Origin: Streptomyces sp. JHA26
GTDB lineage: Bacteria; Actinomycetota; Actinomycetes; Streptomycetales; Streptomycetaceae
Reading direction: 5' to 3'
DNA length: 64,000 nt
Assembly (NCBI RefSeq): GCF_002005565.1
Contig: NZ_BDJC01000011.1
Span: 62,001-126,000 of the forward strand
Below the pieces are notes generated by a model. The model was given only the letters and a program-made list of their open reading frames with translations, had not been told where the DNA came from and searched no databases. Below, piece by piece: positions 38,579-46,776 of this stretch (the stretch's first letter is position 1; each line of letters opens with the position of its first letter). The translations under genes and the position numbers were made by a program.

Positions 38579-39751
38579 ATGCCGTTGACCCCCGAGGACG
38601 TGCGGAACAAGCAGTTCACGACCGTCCGCCTCCGAGAAGGCTATGACGAGGACGAGGTCGATGCCTTCCTCGACGAGGTCGAAGCCGAACTGACCCGGCT
38701 GCTCCGCGAGAACGAGGACCTGCGCGCCAAGCTGGCCGCGGCGACGCGCGCGGCTGCGCAGAACCAGCAGAACATGCGCAAGCCCCCGGAACCGCCCCAG
38801 GACCAGCAGCAGCATCAGCAGCAGCACCCGCAGCAGCAGGGCGGCATGCCGCAGCAGGGCATGCGAGGTCCCGGCGCTCCGGTGCCCGCCGGCATATCGG
38901 GCCCGCCGCAGCAGCAGATGGGTGGCCCCATGGGTGGTCCGCCCCAGCTGCCGAGCGGTGCCCCGCAGCTGCCCGCCGGTCCCGGCGGTCAGGGCGGCCC
39001 GCAGGGTCCCGGCCCGATGGGCCAGGGTCCGGGGCCGATGGGCCAGGGCCCGGGTCCGATGCAGGGCCAGATGGGTCCCGGTCCGATGGGCGGCCCCATG
39101 GGCGGCCCGCAGGGCCCCGGTGGCCCCGGCCTGCCCGGTCAGGGCGGTCCCGGCGGCGACAGCGCCGCCCGTGTCCTCTCGCTCGCCCAGCAGACCGCCG
39201 ACCAGGCGATCGCCGAGGCACGTTCCGAGGCCAACAAGATCGTCGGCGAGGCGCGTTCGCGTGCCGAGGGTCTGGAGCGGGACGCCCGTGCCAAGGCCGA
39301 CGCCCTGGAGCGGGACGCGCAGGAGAAGCACCGCGTCGCGATGGGCTCCCTGGAGTCCGCCCGCGCCACGCTGGAGCGCAAGGTCGAGGACCTGCGCGGC
39401 TTCGAGCGCGAGTACCGGACGCGGCTGAAGTCCTACCTGGAGTCGCAGCTGCGTCAGCTGGAGACCCAGGCGGACGACTCGCTCGCCCCGCCGCGTACGC
39501 CCGCGACGGCCTCGCTCCCGCCGTCCCCGGCGCCCTCGATGGCTCCGGCCGGCGCGAGCGCCCCGTCCTACGGCGGCAACCAGTCGATGGGCAGCGGGCC
39601 GAGCCAGTCCGGTCCGTCCTACGGCGGTCAGCAGCAGATGTCGCCGGCGATGACCCAGCCGATGGCACCGGTGCGGCCGCAGGGGCCGTCGCCGATGGGG
39701 CAGGCGCCTTCGCCGATGCGGGGCTTCCTGATCGACGAGGACGACAACTGA
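38579..39751 (+). CDS. divIVA: Polar growth scaffold DivIVA
   Basis: Coiled-coil protein of 390 residues that marks hyphal tips and directs apical wall growth. The conserved N terminus is [20 protein letters not shown], followed by [16 protein letters not shown] with a first coiled coil. A long Pro/Gln/Gly/Met-rich insertion (about residues 60-195) separates it from the second coiled coil ([20 protein letters not shown] to about residue 300). A Pro/Ser/Gly-rich C terminus with a DEDDN end follows. The insertion is typical of streptomycete DivIVA. GAGGTGAAGAG precedes the ATG. A strong terminator ends the cluster. Confidence 0.96.
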   Translation: MPLTPEDVRNKQFTTVRLREGYDEDEVDAFLDEVEAELTRLLRENEDLRAKLAAATRAAAQNQQNMRKPPEPPQDQQQHQQQHPQQQGGMPQQGMRGPGAPVPAGISGPPQQQMGGPMGGPPQLPSGAPQLPAGPGGQGGPQGPGPMGQGPGPMGQGPGPMQGQMGPGPMGGPMGGPQGPGGPGLPGQGGPGGDSAARVLSLAQQTADQAIAEARSEANKIVGEARSRAEGLERDARAKADALERDAQEKHRVAMGSLESARATLERKVEDLRGFEREYRTRLKSYLESQLRQLETQADDSLAPPRTPATASLPPSPAPSMAPAGASAPSYGGNQSMGSGPSQSGPSYGGQQQMSPAMTQPMAPVRPQGPSPMGQAPSPMRGFLIDEDDN

Positions 39752-39783
39752 TCTGTAGTACGGCGTAGCCTCAGGCGGCGTTC

Positions 39784-39820
39784 AGGGCGGGCCCCGGGTT
39801 TGTGACCCGGGGCCCGCCCT
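39784..39820 (+). terminator. Strong terminator after divIVA
   Basis: Perfect 16-bp GC-rich arms with a ttgtg loop, 32 nt after the stop. It marks the end of the dcw cluster on the plus strand. Confidence 0.92.
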
Positions 39821-39888
39821 CGTGCGTGGTGCGGGGTGCCAGTGCCGGGCGGGGGAGGCGCGGTTGCCCGCGGTTCGGGCGACGGTAC

Positions 39889-39940
39889 GACGAGAGGCCC
39901 GGCCCCCTCGCGGTGAATTCCAGGGGCCGGGCCTCTCGTC
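39889..39940 (-). terminator. Terminator after ileS
   Basis: Perfect 18-bp arms around a 16-nt loop, ending 7 nt beyond the ileS stop codon on the minus strand. Confidence 0.85.
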
Positions 39941-39947
39941 GCGTCCG

Positions 39948-42900
39948 CTACTGCTTGCGCAGCCGGAACGTCAGGGTCAGGCCCTCGTCCGTGAACGGGG
40001 CGCCGTACGCGTCGTCCGCCTCGCCCTGGGCGAAGTCCGTCGCCAGGACCTCGTCGGCGATCAGCGCGGCGTGCCCGGTCAGGGCGGCGATCGTCGCCGG
40101 GTCCGTGGCCGTCCAGCGCAGGGCGATGCGGTCGGCGACGTCGAGACCGCTGTTCTTGCGGGCCTCCTGGATCAGGCGGATCGCGTCGCGGGCGAGGCCC
40201 GCACGGCGCAGCTCCTCCGTGATCTCCAGGTCGAGGGCGACCGTCGCGCCCGAGTCCGAGGCGACCGACCAGCCCTCGCGCGGCGTCTCGGTGATGATCA
40301 CCTCGTCGGGAGCGAGGGTGATCGTCTCACCGTCGACCTCCACCGACGCCGTGCCCTCGCGCAGCGCCAGGGAGAGGGCGGCGGCGTCCGCGGCCGCGAC
40401 GGCCTTGGCGACGTCCTGGACGCGCTTGCCGAACCGCTTGCCCAGCGCGCGGAAGTTGGCCTTCGCCGTCGTGTCGACCAGGGAGCCGCCGACCTCGCTC
40501 AGCGACGCGAGGGACTCGACGTTCAGCTCCTCCGTGATCTGTGTGTGCAGCTCGGGGGAGAGCGCGTCGAAGCCCGTCGCGGCGATCAGCGCGCGGCGCA
40601 GCGGCTGCCGGGTCTTGACGCCCGACTCCGCGCGCGTGGCGCGGCCCAGTTCGACCAGGCGGCGCACCAGCACCATCTGCTGCGACAGCTCCGGGTCGAT
40701 CGCCGTCAGGTCGGCCTCGGGCCAGGAGGCCAGGTGGACCGACTCCGGGGCGTCCGGGGTGACCGGGACGATCAGGTCCTGCCAGACCCGCTCGGTGATG
40801 AACGGGGTCAGCGGGGCCATGAGCTTGGTGACCGTCTCGACGACCTCGTGCAGCGTGCGCAGCGCGGCCTTGTCGCCCTGCCAGAAGCGGCGGCGCGAGC
40901 GGCGGACGTACCAGTTGGACAGGTCGTCGACGAACGCGGACAGCAGCTTGCCGGCGCGCTGGGTGTCGTAGCTCTCCAGTGCCTGCGTCACCTGGTCGGT
41001 GAGCGCGTGCAGCTCGGACAGCAGCCAGCGGTCCAGCACCGGACGCTCGGCCGGGGCCGGGTCGGCCCCGCTGGGCGCCCAGCCGCTGGTGCGGGCGTAC
41101 AGGGCCTGGAAGGCGACCGTGTTCCAGTAGGTGAGGAGCGTCTTGCGGACGACCTCCTGGATCGTGCCGTGGCCGACGCGGCGGGCCGCCCACGGGGAGC
41201 CGCCGGCCGCCATGAACCAGCGCACCGCGTCGGCGCCGTGCTGGTCCATCAGCGGGATCGGCTGCAGGATGTTGCCCAGGTGCTTGGACATCTTGCGGCC
41301 GTCCTCGGCGAGGATGTGGCCGAGACACACGACGTTCTCGTACGACGACTTGTCGAAGACCAGGGTGCCGACGGCCATCAGCGTGTAGAACCAGCCGCGG
41401 GTCTGGTCGATGGCCTCGCTGATGAACTGCGCCGGGTAGCGGGACTCGAACAGTTCCTTGTTCTTGTACGGGTAGCCCCACTGCGCGAACGGCATCGAGC
41501 CCGAGTCGTACCAGGCGTCGATGACCTCCGGCACGCGCGTGGCCGTCTTCCCGCAGCCGTCCTGCGGGCAGGCGAAGGTGACCTCGTCGATGTACGGGCG
41601 GTGCGGGTCGAGCGCGGACTGGTCGGTGCCGGTCAGCTCGGACAGCTCCGCGCGGGAGCCGACGGCGGTGAGGTGGTCGTCCTCGCAGCGCCAGATCGGC
41701 AGCGGGGTGCCCCAGTAGCGGTTGCGGGAGAGCGCCCAGTCGATGTTGTTGTTCAGCCAGTCGCCGTACCGGCCGTGCTTGACCGAGTCCGGGAACCAGT
41801 TGGTCTTCTCGTTCTCCTGGAGGAGACGGTCCTTGATCGCCGTGGTGCGGATATACCAGGACGGCTGCGCGTAGTACAGCAGCGCGGTGTGGCAGCGCCA
41901 GCAGTGCGGGTAGCTGTGCTCGTACGGGACGTGCCTGAACAGCAGGCCCCGGGCATCCAGGTCCTCCGTGAGCTGCTCGTCGGCCTTCTTGAAGAAGACG
42001 CCGCCGACCAGGGGGAGACCCTCCTCGAAGGTGCCGTCGGGGCGGACGGGGTTGACGACCGGCAGGCCGTAGGAGCGGCAGACCTTGAGGTCGTCCTCAC
42101 CGAAGGCGGGGGACTGGTGGACCAGACCGGTGCCGTCCTCGGTGGTGACGTATTCGGCGTTCACCACGTAGTGGGCGGGCTCCGGGAACTCCACGAGCTC
42201 GAAGGGGCGCCGGTAGGTCCAGCGCTCCATCTCGGCGCCGGTGAAGGACTGCCCGGTGGTCTCCCAGCCCTCGCCGAGGGCCTTGGCCACCAGCTGCTCG
42301 GCGACGACCAGCTTCTCCTCGCCGTTCGTCGCGACGACGTACGTCACGTCGGGGTGCGCGGCGACGGCGGTGTTGGAGACCAGCGTCCAGGGGGTGGTCG
42401 TCCAGATCAGGAGCGCCGCCTCGCCGGCCAGCGGGCCGGAGGTCAGCGGGAAGCGGACGTAGACGGAAGGGTCGACGACCGTCTCGTAGCCCTGGGCCAG
42501 CTCGTGGTCGGACAGGCCGGTGCCGCAGCGCGGGCACCAGGGCGCGACGCGGTGGTCCTGGACCAGCAGGCCCTTGTTGAAGATCTCCTTCAGCGACCAC
42601 CAGACCGACTCGACGTACTCCGGGTCCATGGTCCGGTAGGCGTCGTCGAGGTCGACCCAGTAGCCCATGCGGGTCGTCAGCTCGGCGAAGGCGTCGGTGT
42701 GCCGGGTCACGGACTCGCGGCACTTGGCGTTGAACTCGGCGATGCCGTACGCCTCGATGTCCTGCTTGCCGGAGAAGCCGAGCTCCTTCTCCACCGCGAG
42801 CTCGACCGGCAGGCCGTGGCAGTCCCAGCCGGCCTTGCGGGCCACGTGGTAGCCCCGCATGGTGCGGAAGCGGGGGAAGACGTCCTTGAAGACGCGCGCC

Positions 42901-43094
42901 TCGATGTGGTGGGCGCCCGGCATGCCGTTGGCGGTGGGCGGGCCCTCGTAGAACACCCACTCGGGGCGACCCTCGGACTGCTCCAGGCTCTTGGCGAAGA
43001 TCTTCTGCTCGCGCCAGAAGTCGAGCACCGCGTGTTCGAGCGCGGGCAGGTCGACCTGGGCGGGCACCTGACGGTACTGCGGCTGCGTATTCAA
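39948..43094 (-). CDS. ileS: Isoleucyl-tRNA synthetase, type 2, with a GAHH signature motif
   Basis: Class I synthetase of 1048 residues that charges tRNA-Ile. The long form and sequence fit the eukaryote-like type 2 enzyme. The class I HxGH signature is replaced by G-A-H-H (residues 60-63, in ANGMPGAHHIEARV); the second signature is KMSKH. Editing (CP1) domain: WTTTPWTLVSNTAVAAHPD. Cys-containing segments WCPRCGTGLS, WRCHTALLYY and CPQDGCGK could bind zinc. The C-terminal tRNA domain includes WYVRRSRRRFW. The start is TTG at 43094, with GGAGGA correctly spaced upstream; this GGAGGA is the sequence hidden in the T-box leader. Type 2 enzymes are known to resist mupirocin. Confidence 0.95.
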   Translation of the reverse strand: MNTQPQYRQVPAQVDLPALEHAVLDFWREQKIFAKSLEQSEGRPEWVFYEGPPTANGMPGAHHIEARVFKDVFPRFRTMRGYHVARKAGWDCHGLPVELAVEKELGFSGKQDIEAYGIAEFNAKCRESVTRHTDAFAELTTRMGYWVDLDDAYRTMDPEYVESVWWSLKEIFNKGLLVQDHRVAPWCPRCGTGLSDHELAQGYETVVDPSVYVRFPLTSGPLAGEAALLIWTTTPWTLVSNTAVAAHPDVTYVVATNGEEKLVVAEQLVAKALGEGWETTGQSFTGAEMERWTYRRPFELVEFPEPAHYVVNAEYVTTEDGTGLVHQSPAFGEDDLKVCRSYGLPVVNPVRPDGTFEEGLPLVGGVFFKKADEQLTEDLDARGLLFRHVPYEHSYPHCWRCHTALLYYAQPSWYIRTTAIKDRLLQENEKTNWFPDSVKHGRYGDWLNNNIDWALSRNRYWGTPLPIWRCEDDHLTAVGSRAELSELTGTDQSALDPHRPYIDEVTFACPQDGCGKTATRVPEVIDAWYDSGSMPFAQWGYPYKNKELFESRYPAQFISEAIDQTRGWFYTLMAVGTLVFDKSSYENVVCLGHILAEDGRKMSKHLGNILQPIPLMDQHGADAVRWFMAAGGSPWAARRVGHGTIQEVVRKTLLTYWNTVAFQALYARTSGWAPSGADPAPAERPVLDRWLLSELHALTDQVTQALESYDTQRAGKLLSAFVDDLSNWYVRRSRRRFWQGDKAALRTLHEVVETVTKLMAPLTPFITERVWQDLIVPVTPDAPESVHLASWPEADLTAIDPELSQQMVLVRRLVELGRATRAESGVKTRQPLRRALIAATGFDALSPELHTQITEELNVESLASLSEVGGSLVDTTAKANFRALGKRFGKRVQDVAKAVAAADAAALSLALREGTASVEVDGETITLAPDEVIITETPREGWSVASDSGATVALDLEITEELRRAGLARDAIRLIQEARKNSGLDVADRIALRWTATDPATIAALTGHAALIADEVLATDFAQGEADDAYGAPFTDEGLTLTFRLRKQ

Positions 43095-43400
43095 CGAGCT
43101 TCCTCCGGCGGACGTACTGCCTTCCGTCGGAGGGACGAGAGCCGTAGAGGCTACGTACGCCGCTGTGTGCGGCGCGCTCCCGCGGTACCACCCTCCTTGG
43201 CCCCCCGGTGCGTCGTGTGCGCCGGTGAGCCCCCTCATTGGGGTCGCGAGCCGGTTCTACTCGCCCGTCCCTCGGGTCGGGCTTTCCTCCGGCGGCTCCG
43301 GGGTGATCTTCACGTCGCGCTCACCCCCGGGCTCACACCGTCCCCGGGTCGCTCTGGGCTGCGTACGCCGCTACTCGTCCCCATCCACGCTTTTCGCTCC
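43095..43400 (-). promoter_or_regulatory. T-box riboswitch of ileS (isoleucine, translational type)
   Basis: On the minus strand the T-box core reads AGGGTGGTACCGCGG (43195-43181), whose TGGT can pair with the ACCA end of uncharged tRNA-Ile. The specifier is ATC at 43307-43305 in GTGAAGATCACCC, an Ile codon. Near the gene, CCTCCG (43133-43128) can pair with CGGAGG (43107-43102), which contains the Shine-Dalgarno. This gives a sequestrator that uncharged tRNA would disrupt. The leader thus controls translation initiation, as is known for actinobacterial ileS T-boxes. A possible -10 (TACACT, 43410-43405) would start the transcript near 43398. Confidence 0.92.
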
Positions 43401-43495
43401 GCCCAGTGTACGGCGCCGCGCGGCCGGCGGCCGACCGGTTTCGGCGCGGGGCGGAGCGGGGCGCCGTGCCGCCCCGGGTGACCCGGATGCCGAGC

Positions 43496-43542
43496 CCGCC
43501 GGTGCGGTTCCCGACGGGTCCGGCCGGGAACCGCACCGGCGG
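43496..43542. other. Strong inverted repeat in the ileS/dksA-type divergent gap
   Basis: Perfect 17-bp arms around a 13-nt loop. It is terminator-like, but it lies upstream of both flanking genes rather than at a 3' end. The rest of the 609-nt gap holds the T-box leader (43095-43400), possible promoters and a TCACA-ata-TGTGA dyad (43678-43690) before the plus-strand gene. Confidence 0.7.
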
Positions 43543-43703
43543 ATTACCGGGCGGGGAGCTGGGCACAACGCATGCATGTTCGCCGCGCGGCGCGCGGTGG
43601 GCGGCGGATCGGGCGGCGTGCCCCGTTGCCGCGGGACCCGAGTCGATTTATCGTCCCAGCACGATTCGCGAGCAAGATCACAATATGTGAAGGGGCCGCG
43701 GCC

Positions 43704-44489
43704 ATGGTGGCGAAGAAGACCGCCGTAGAGCAGTCGGAGGCGGCTGCGAAGAAGTCCGCCGCCAGGAAGACGACGGCCGCGAGGAAGGCCGACGCGGCGG
43801 CGGTCGTCGCGGACGGGACCGCGGTGAAGAAGGCCACGGCGAAGCGGCGGAGCCCGGCGAAGAAGACCGCGGCCACGAAGACCGCGGCCACGAAGACCGC
43901 GGCCACGAAGACCGCGGCCACGAAGACCGCGGCCACGAAGACCGCGGCGAAGAAGAGCACGGCGAAGAAGGCGGGCGCGGCCGAGGCCGCGGAGCAGACG
44001 GGAGCCACGACGGTGGTTGCGAAGAAGACTCCTGGCACGGCCACGGCGGCCAAGTCCGCGGTTCCGAAGGCACGTGGCGTCGCCGCGGTCCCCGGTGACC
44101 TCGCGGTACGCCCCGGCGAGGACCCCTGGACCCCGGCGGAGGTCGAGGAGGCCCGTGGGGAGCTCCAGTCCGAGGCGGACCGGCTGCGCACCGAGATCGA
44201 CCAGTCGGAGCGGTCGCTGCAGGGCCTGATGCGGGACTCCGGGGACGGCGCCGGCGACGACGAGGCGGACACCGGAACCAAGAACATCACGCGCGAGCAC
44301 GAACTGGCACTGGCCGCCAACGCGCGCGAGATGCTCACCCAGACCGAGCGCGCCCTGGAACGCCTCGACGCGGGCACCTACGGCCTGTGCGAGAACTGCG
44401 GCAACCCCATCGGCAAGGCGCGCATGCAGGCCTTCCCGCGGGCCACCCTCTGCGTCGAGTGCAAGCAGAAGCAGGAACGCCGCCCCTGA
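43704..44489 (+). CDS. TraR/DksA-type zinc finger protein with histone H1-like tail
   Basis: A 261-residue protein. The N-terminal 130 residues are Lys/Ala/Thr-rich and resemble the histone H1/HU tail of actinobacteria, with five exact KTAAT repeats. The C-terminal part has a coiled-coil-like segment (EEARGELQSEADRLRTEIDQSE) and a DksA/TraR four-cysteine zinc finger, CENCGNPIG then LCVECKQKQ. DksA proteins bind the RNA polymerase secondary channel; the tail could add DNA binding. The ATG at 43704 (MVAKKTA) has AAGGGG 9 nt upstream. The RNAP-binding coiled-coil tip DxxDxA of E. coli DksA is not obvious, so the role is uncertain. Confidence 0.88.
   Translation: MVAKKTAVEQSEAAAKKSAARKTTAARKADAAAVVADGTAVKKATAKRRSPAKKTAATKTAATKTAATKTAATKTAATKTAAKKSTAKKAGAAEAAEQTGATTVVAKKTPGTATAAKSAVPKARGVAAVPGDLAVRPGEDPWTPAEVEEARGELQSEADRLRTEIDQSERSLQGLMRDSGDGAGDDEADTGTKNITREHELALAANAREMLTQTERALERLDAGTYGLCENCGNPIGKARMQAFPRATLCVECKQKQERRP
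43863..43952 (+). repeat. 15-bp in-frame tandem repeat in the DksA-type gene
   Basis: Five perfect copies of aagaccgcggccacg (43863-43937) and a sixth degenerate one, encoding KTAAT pentapeptides. Being a multiple of 3, copy-number change would keep the frame. Confidence 0.95.
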
Positions 44490-44609
44490 GCCGGCACCGA
44501 CCGCGCCGCTCCGCCTCCGCACACGTCCTGAGCACGTCCTGAGCACGTCCGGGACGCAGGGTGTGCCGTACCCTCGTCCTCAGTCAGGTACCTAGGCTGA
44601 GGGACTCAC

Positions 44610-45203
44610 GTGGCAGAGGCGGAGCGCATCATCGGTACGCCGGACACCCCGGACGCGGCGGGGGACGGGCAGGAGCGGCCCGAAGCCGAGCAGGAACAGG
44701 CCCCGGAGCGCCCCCGGGGCCGGCGGCGGATCGCCGTGCTGTTCGCGGTCGCCGTGTTCGCCTACCTCCTCGACCTGGTCAGCAAGATGATCGTGGTCGC
44801 CGAGCTGGAGCACCACGAGCCGATCGAGATCGTCGGTGACTGGCTGCGGCTCGCGGCGATCCGCAACGCGGGCGCGGCCTTCGGCTTCGGCGAGGCCTTC
44901 ACGGTGATCTTCACGGTGATCGCCGCGGCCGTGATCGTGGTGATCGCCCGTCTCGCCCGCAAGCTGTACAGCCTGCCGTGGGCGATCGCGCTCGGCCTGC
45001 TGCTCGGCGGTGCGCTCGGCAACCTCACCGACCGGATCTTCCGCTCGCCCGGCGTCTTCGAGGGCGCGGTCGTCGACTTCATCGCGCCCAAGCACTTCGC
45101 CGTCTTCAACCTCGCCGACTCGGCGATCGTCTGCGGCGGCATCCTGATCGTGATCCTCTCCTTCCGCGGCCTGGACCCGGACGGGACCGTCCACCGGGAC
45201 TGA
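44610..45203 (+). CDS. lspA: Lipoprotein signal peptidase LspA
   Basis: Aspartyl protease (signal peptidase II) of 197 residues in the cytoplasmic membrane that cleaves prolipoprotein signal peptides. Four transmembrane helices. Catalytic Asp motifs: [20 protein letters not shown], then [33 protein letters not shown] is also conserved. The N-terminal 38 residues are a charged, Glu/Arg-rich cytoplasmic extension longer than in E. coli. The GTG at 44610 is used; a TAGGCT -10-like hexamer lies 11 nt before it. The RluD gene starts 69 nt downstream. Confidence 0.95.
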   Translation: MAEAERIIGTPDTPDAAGDGQERPEAEQEQAPERPRGRRRIAVLFAVAVFAYLLDLVSKMIVVAELEHHEPIEIVGDWLRLAAIRNAGAAFGFGEAFTVIFTVIAAAVIVVIARLARKLYSLPWAIALGLLLGGALGNLTDRIFRSPGVFEGAVVDFIAPKHFAVFNLADSAIVCGGILIVILSFRGLDPDGTVHRD

Positions 45204-45260
45204 GGCCCCTGCCGGGGTCCCCGCGCCGGACGGGCGTGCGGGACCGTCCGGCACGTCCGG

Positions 45261-45266
45261 CATACT
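45261..45266 (+). promoter_or_regulatory. Putative -10 element of the pseudouridine synthase gene (leaderless start)
   Basis: CATACT followed by 6 nt and the GTG at 45273. No Shine-Dalgarno is visible. Confidence 0.4.
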
Positions 45267-45272
45267 CGACGG

Positions 45273-46217
45273 GTGAGCACGCTTCCCGAGATCCGTACCC
45301 TGCCCGTGCCCGACGGCCTGGAGGGCGAGCGCGTCGACGCCGCCATCTCCCGCATGTTCGGCTTCTCCCGTACCAAGGCCGCGGAGCTCGCCGCGGCGGG
45401 CAAGGTGCAGGTCGACGGATCGGTGGTCGGCAAGTCCGAACGGGTCCGCGGCGGCGCCTGGCTCGAGGTCGAGATGCCCCAGGCGCCCGCGCCGGTGCAG
45501 CTGGTCGCCGAGCCCGTCGAGGGCATGGAGATCGTGCACGACGACGAGGACGTGGTCGTCATCGTCAAGCCCGTCGGCGTCGCCGCCCACCCGTCGCCCG
45601 GCTGGAACGGCCCCACGGTCATCGGCGGACTGGCCGCCGCCGGGTACCGCATCTCCACCTCCGGCGCCGCCGAGCGCCAGGGCATCGTGCACCGCCTCGA
45701 CGTCGGCACCTCCGGCCTGATGGTGGTGGCGAAGTCGGAGCGGGCGTACACCTCGCTCAAGCGCCAGTTCAAGGAGCGCACCGTCGACAAGCGCTACCAC
45801 ACGCTCGTGCAGGGCCACCCCGATCCGACCAGCGGCACCATCGACGCCCCCATCGGCCGCCACCCCCAGCACGACTACAAGTGGGCCGTCACCGCCGAGG
45901 GCAAGCCCTCCGTCACGCACTACGACCTCATCGAGGCGTTCCGCGCGGCCTCCCTGCTCGACGTGAAGCTGGAGACCGGCCGCACCCACCAGATCCGCGT
46001 CCACATGGCCGCCCACCGCCACCCCTGCGTCGGCGACCTCACCTACGGCGCCGACCCGACGCTGGCCAAGCGGCTGCGCCTGACCCGCCAGTGGCTGCAC
46101 GCCGTACGGCTCGGTTTCGAGCACCCCGGCGACGGACAGTGGGTCGAGTACGCCAGCGACTACCCCGAGGACCTCCAGCAGGCCCTGGACCGGGTCCGCG
46201 AGGAGACCTACGCATGA
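45273..46217 (+). CDS. RluD-type pseudouridine synthase
   Basis: RluA/RluD-family 23S rRNA pseudouridine synthase of 314 residues. An N-terminal S4 RNA-binding domain ([31 protein letters not shown]) precedes the catalytic domain with the active-site Asp in [20 protein letters not shown]. The later motif [18 protein letters not shown] is conserved. The gene sits directly downstream of lspA, as in many bacteria. Its stop overlaps the start of the GNAT gene by 4 nt. The exact rRNA target (1911/1915/1917 in E. coli RluD) is inferred only. Confidence 0.94.
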   Translation: MSTLPEIRTLPVPDGLEGERVDAAISRMFGFSRTKAAELAAAGKVQVDGSVVGKSERVRGGAWLEVEMPQAPAPVQLVAEPVEGMEIVHDDEDVVVIVKPVGVAAHPSPGWNGPTVIGGLAAAGYRISTSGAAERQGIVHRLDVGTSGLMVVAKSERAYTSLKRQFKERTVDKRYHTLVQGHPDPTSGTIDAPIGRHPQHDYKWAVTAEGKPSVTHYDLIEAFRAASLLDVKLETGRTHQIRVHMAAHRHPCVGDLTYGADPTLAKRLRLTRQWLHAVRLGFEHPGDGQWVEYASDYPEDLQQALDRVREETYA

Positions 46218-46687
46218 GCGCCCCGGCCTACGAGGTGCGCGTCGCCGAGGACCCGGCCGACCGGGAGGCGTGCTTCGCGGTGCGCAAGGAGGTCTTCGTC
46301 GCCGAGCAGAACGTCCCGGAGGACATCGAGTACGACGCGTACGACGCCGGCGCCGTGCACGTCCTCGCGGTCCGGGAGGACGGCGTGCCGCTCGGCACCT
46401 CACGGCTGCTGCACGGTGCGGCCGCCGCGGCGAAGAACGGCGACGGGGACCCGGCCGTCGGCTCCCTCGGACGGCTCGCCGTCGTCCGGGACGCCCGCGG
46501 ACTGGGCGTCGGGGCCGCACTGGTGCGCGCCGTCGAGGACGCGGCACGCGCGCGCGGACTCACCGCGCTCGACCTGCACGCGCAGACACACGCCCTGGGT
46601 TTCTACGAGCGACTGGGGTACCAGGCCTACGGACCGGAGTTCCCCGACGCGGGGATACCCCACCGCGCGATGCGGCGCACCCTGTAG
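46214..46687 (+). CDS. GNAT-family N-acetyltransferase
   Basis: A 157-residue acetyltransferase of the ElaA/YjcF-like type. The N-terminal [22 protein letters not shown] and the acetyl-CoA-binding [22 protein letters not shown] (Q/RxxGxG/A type) are visible, as is [21 protein letters not shown] at the C terminus. The ATG overlaps the pseudouridine synthase stop (ATGA), so the two are probably co-translated. The substrate is unknown. Confidence 0.9.
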   Translation: MSAPAYEVRVAEDPADREACFAVRKEVFVAEQNVPEDIEYDAYDAGAVHVLAVREDGVPLGTSRLLHGAAAAAKNGDGDPAVGSLGRLAVVRDARGLGVGAALVRAVEDAARARGLTALDLHAQTHALGFYERLGYQAYGPEFPDAGIPHRAMRRTL

Positions 46688-46776
46688 GAGCCGAGCCGGA
46701 CCGGCCGGTGGGGCCGGTGGCATGGCAGGCTGTACACCCCGCCGTGCACACGCCGAGACCCACCGGAGCGGTGACC

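Noticed and set aside
39822..43481. Very long open frame antisense to ileS
   Set aside because: Product is low-complexity Arg/Gly/Val/Leu; the conserved signal is all on the ileS strand.
43678..43690. TCACA-ata-TGTGA as a CRP site
   Set aside because: CRP sites have TGTGA-N6-TCACA; here the arms are reversed and the spacer is 3 nt. It is probably part of the promoter.
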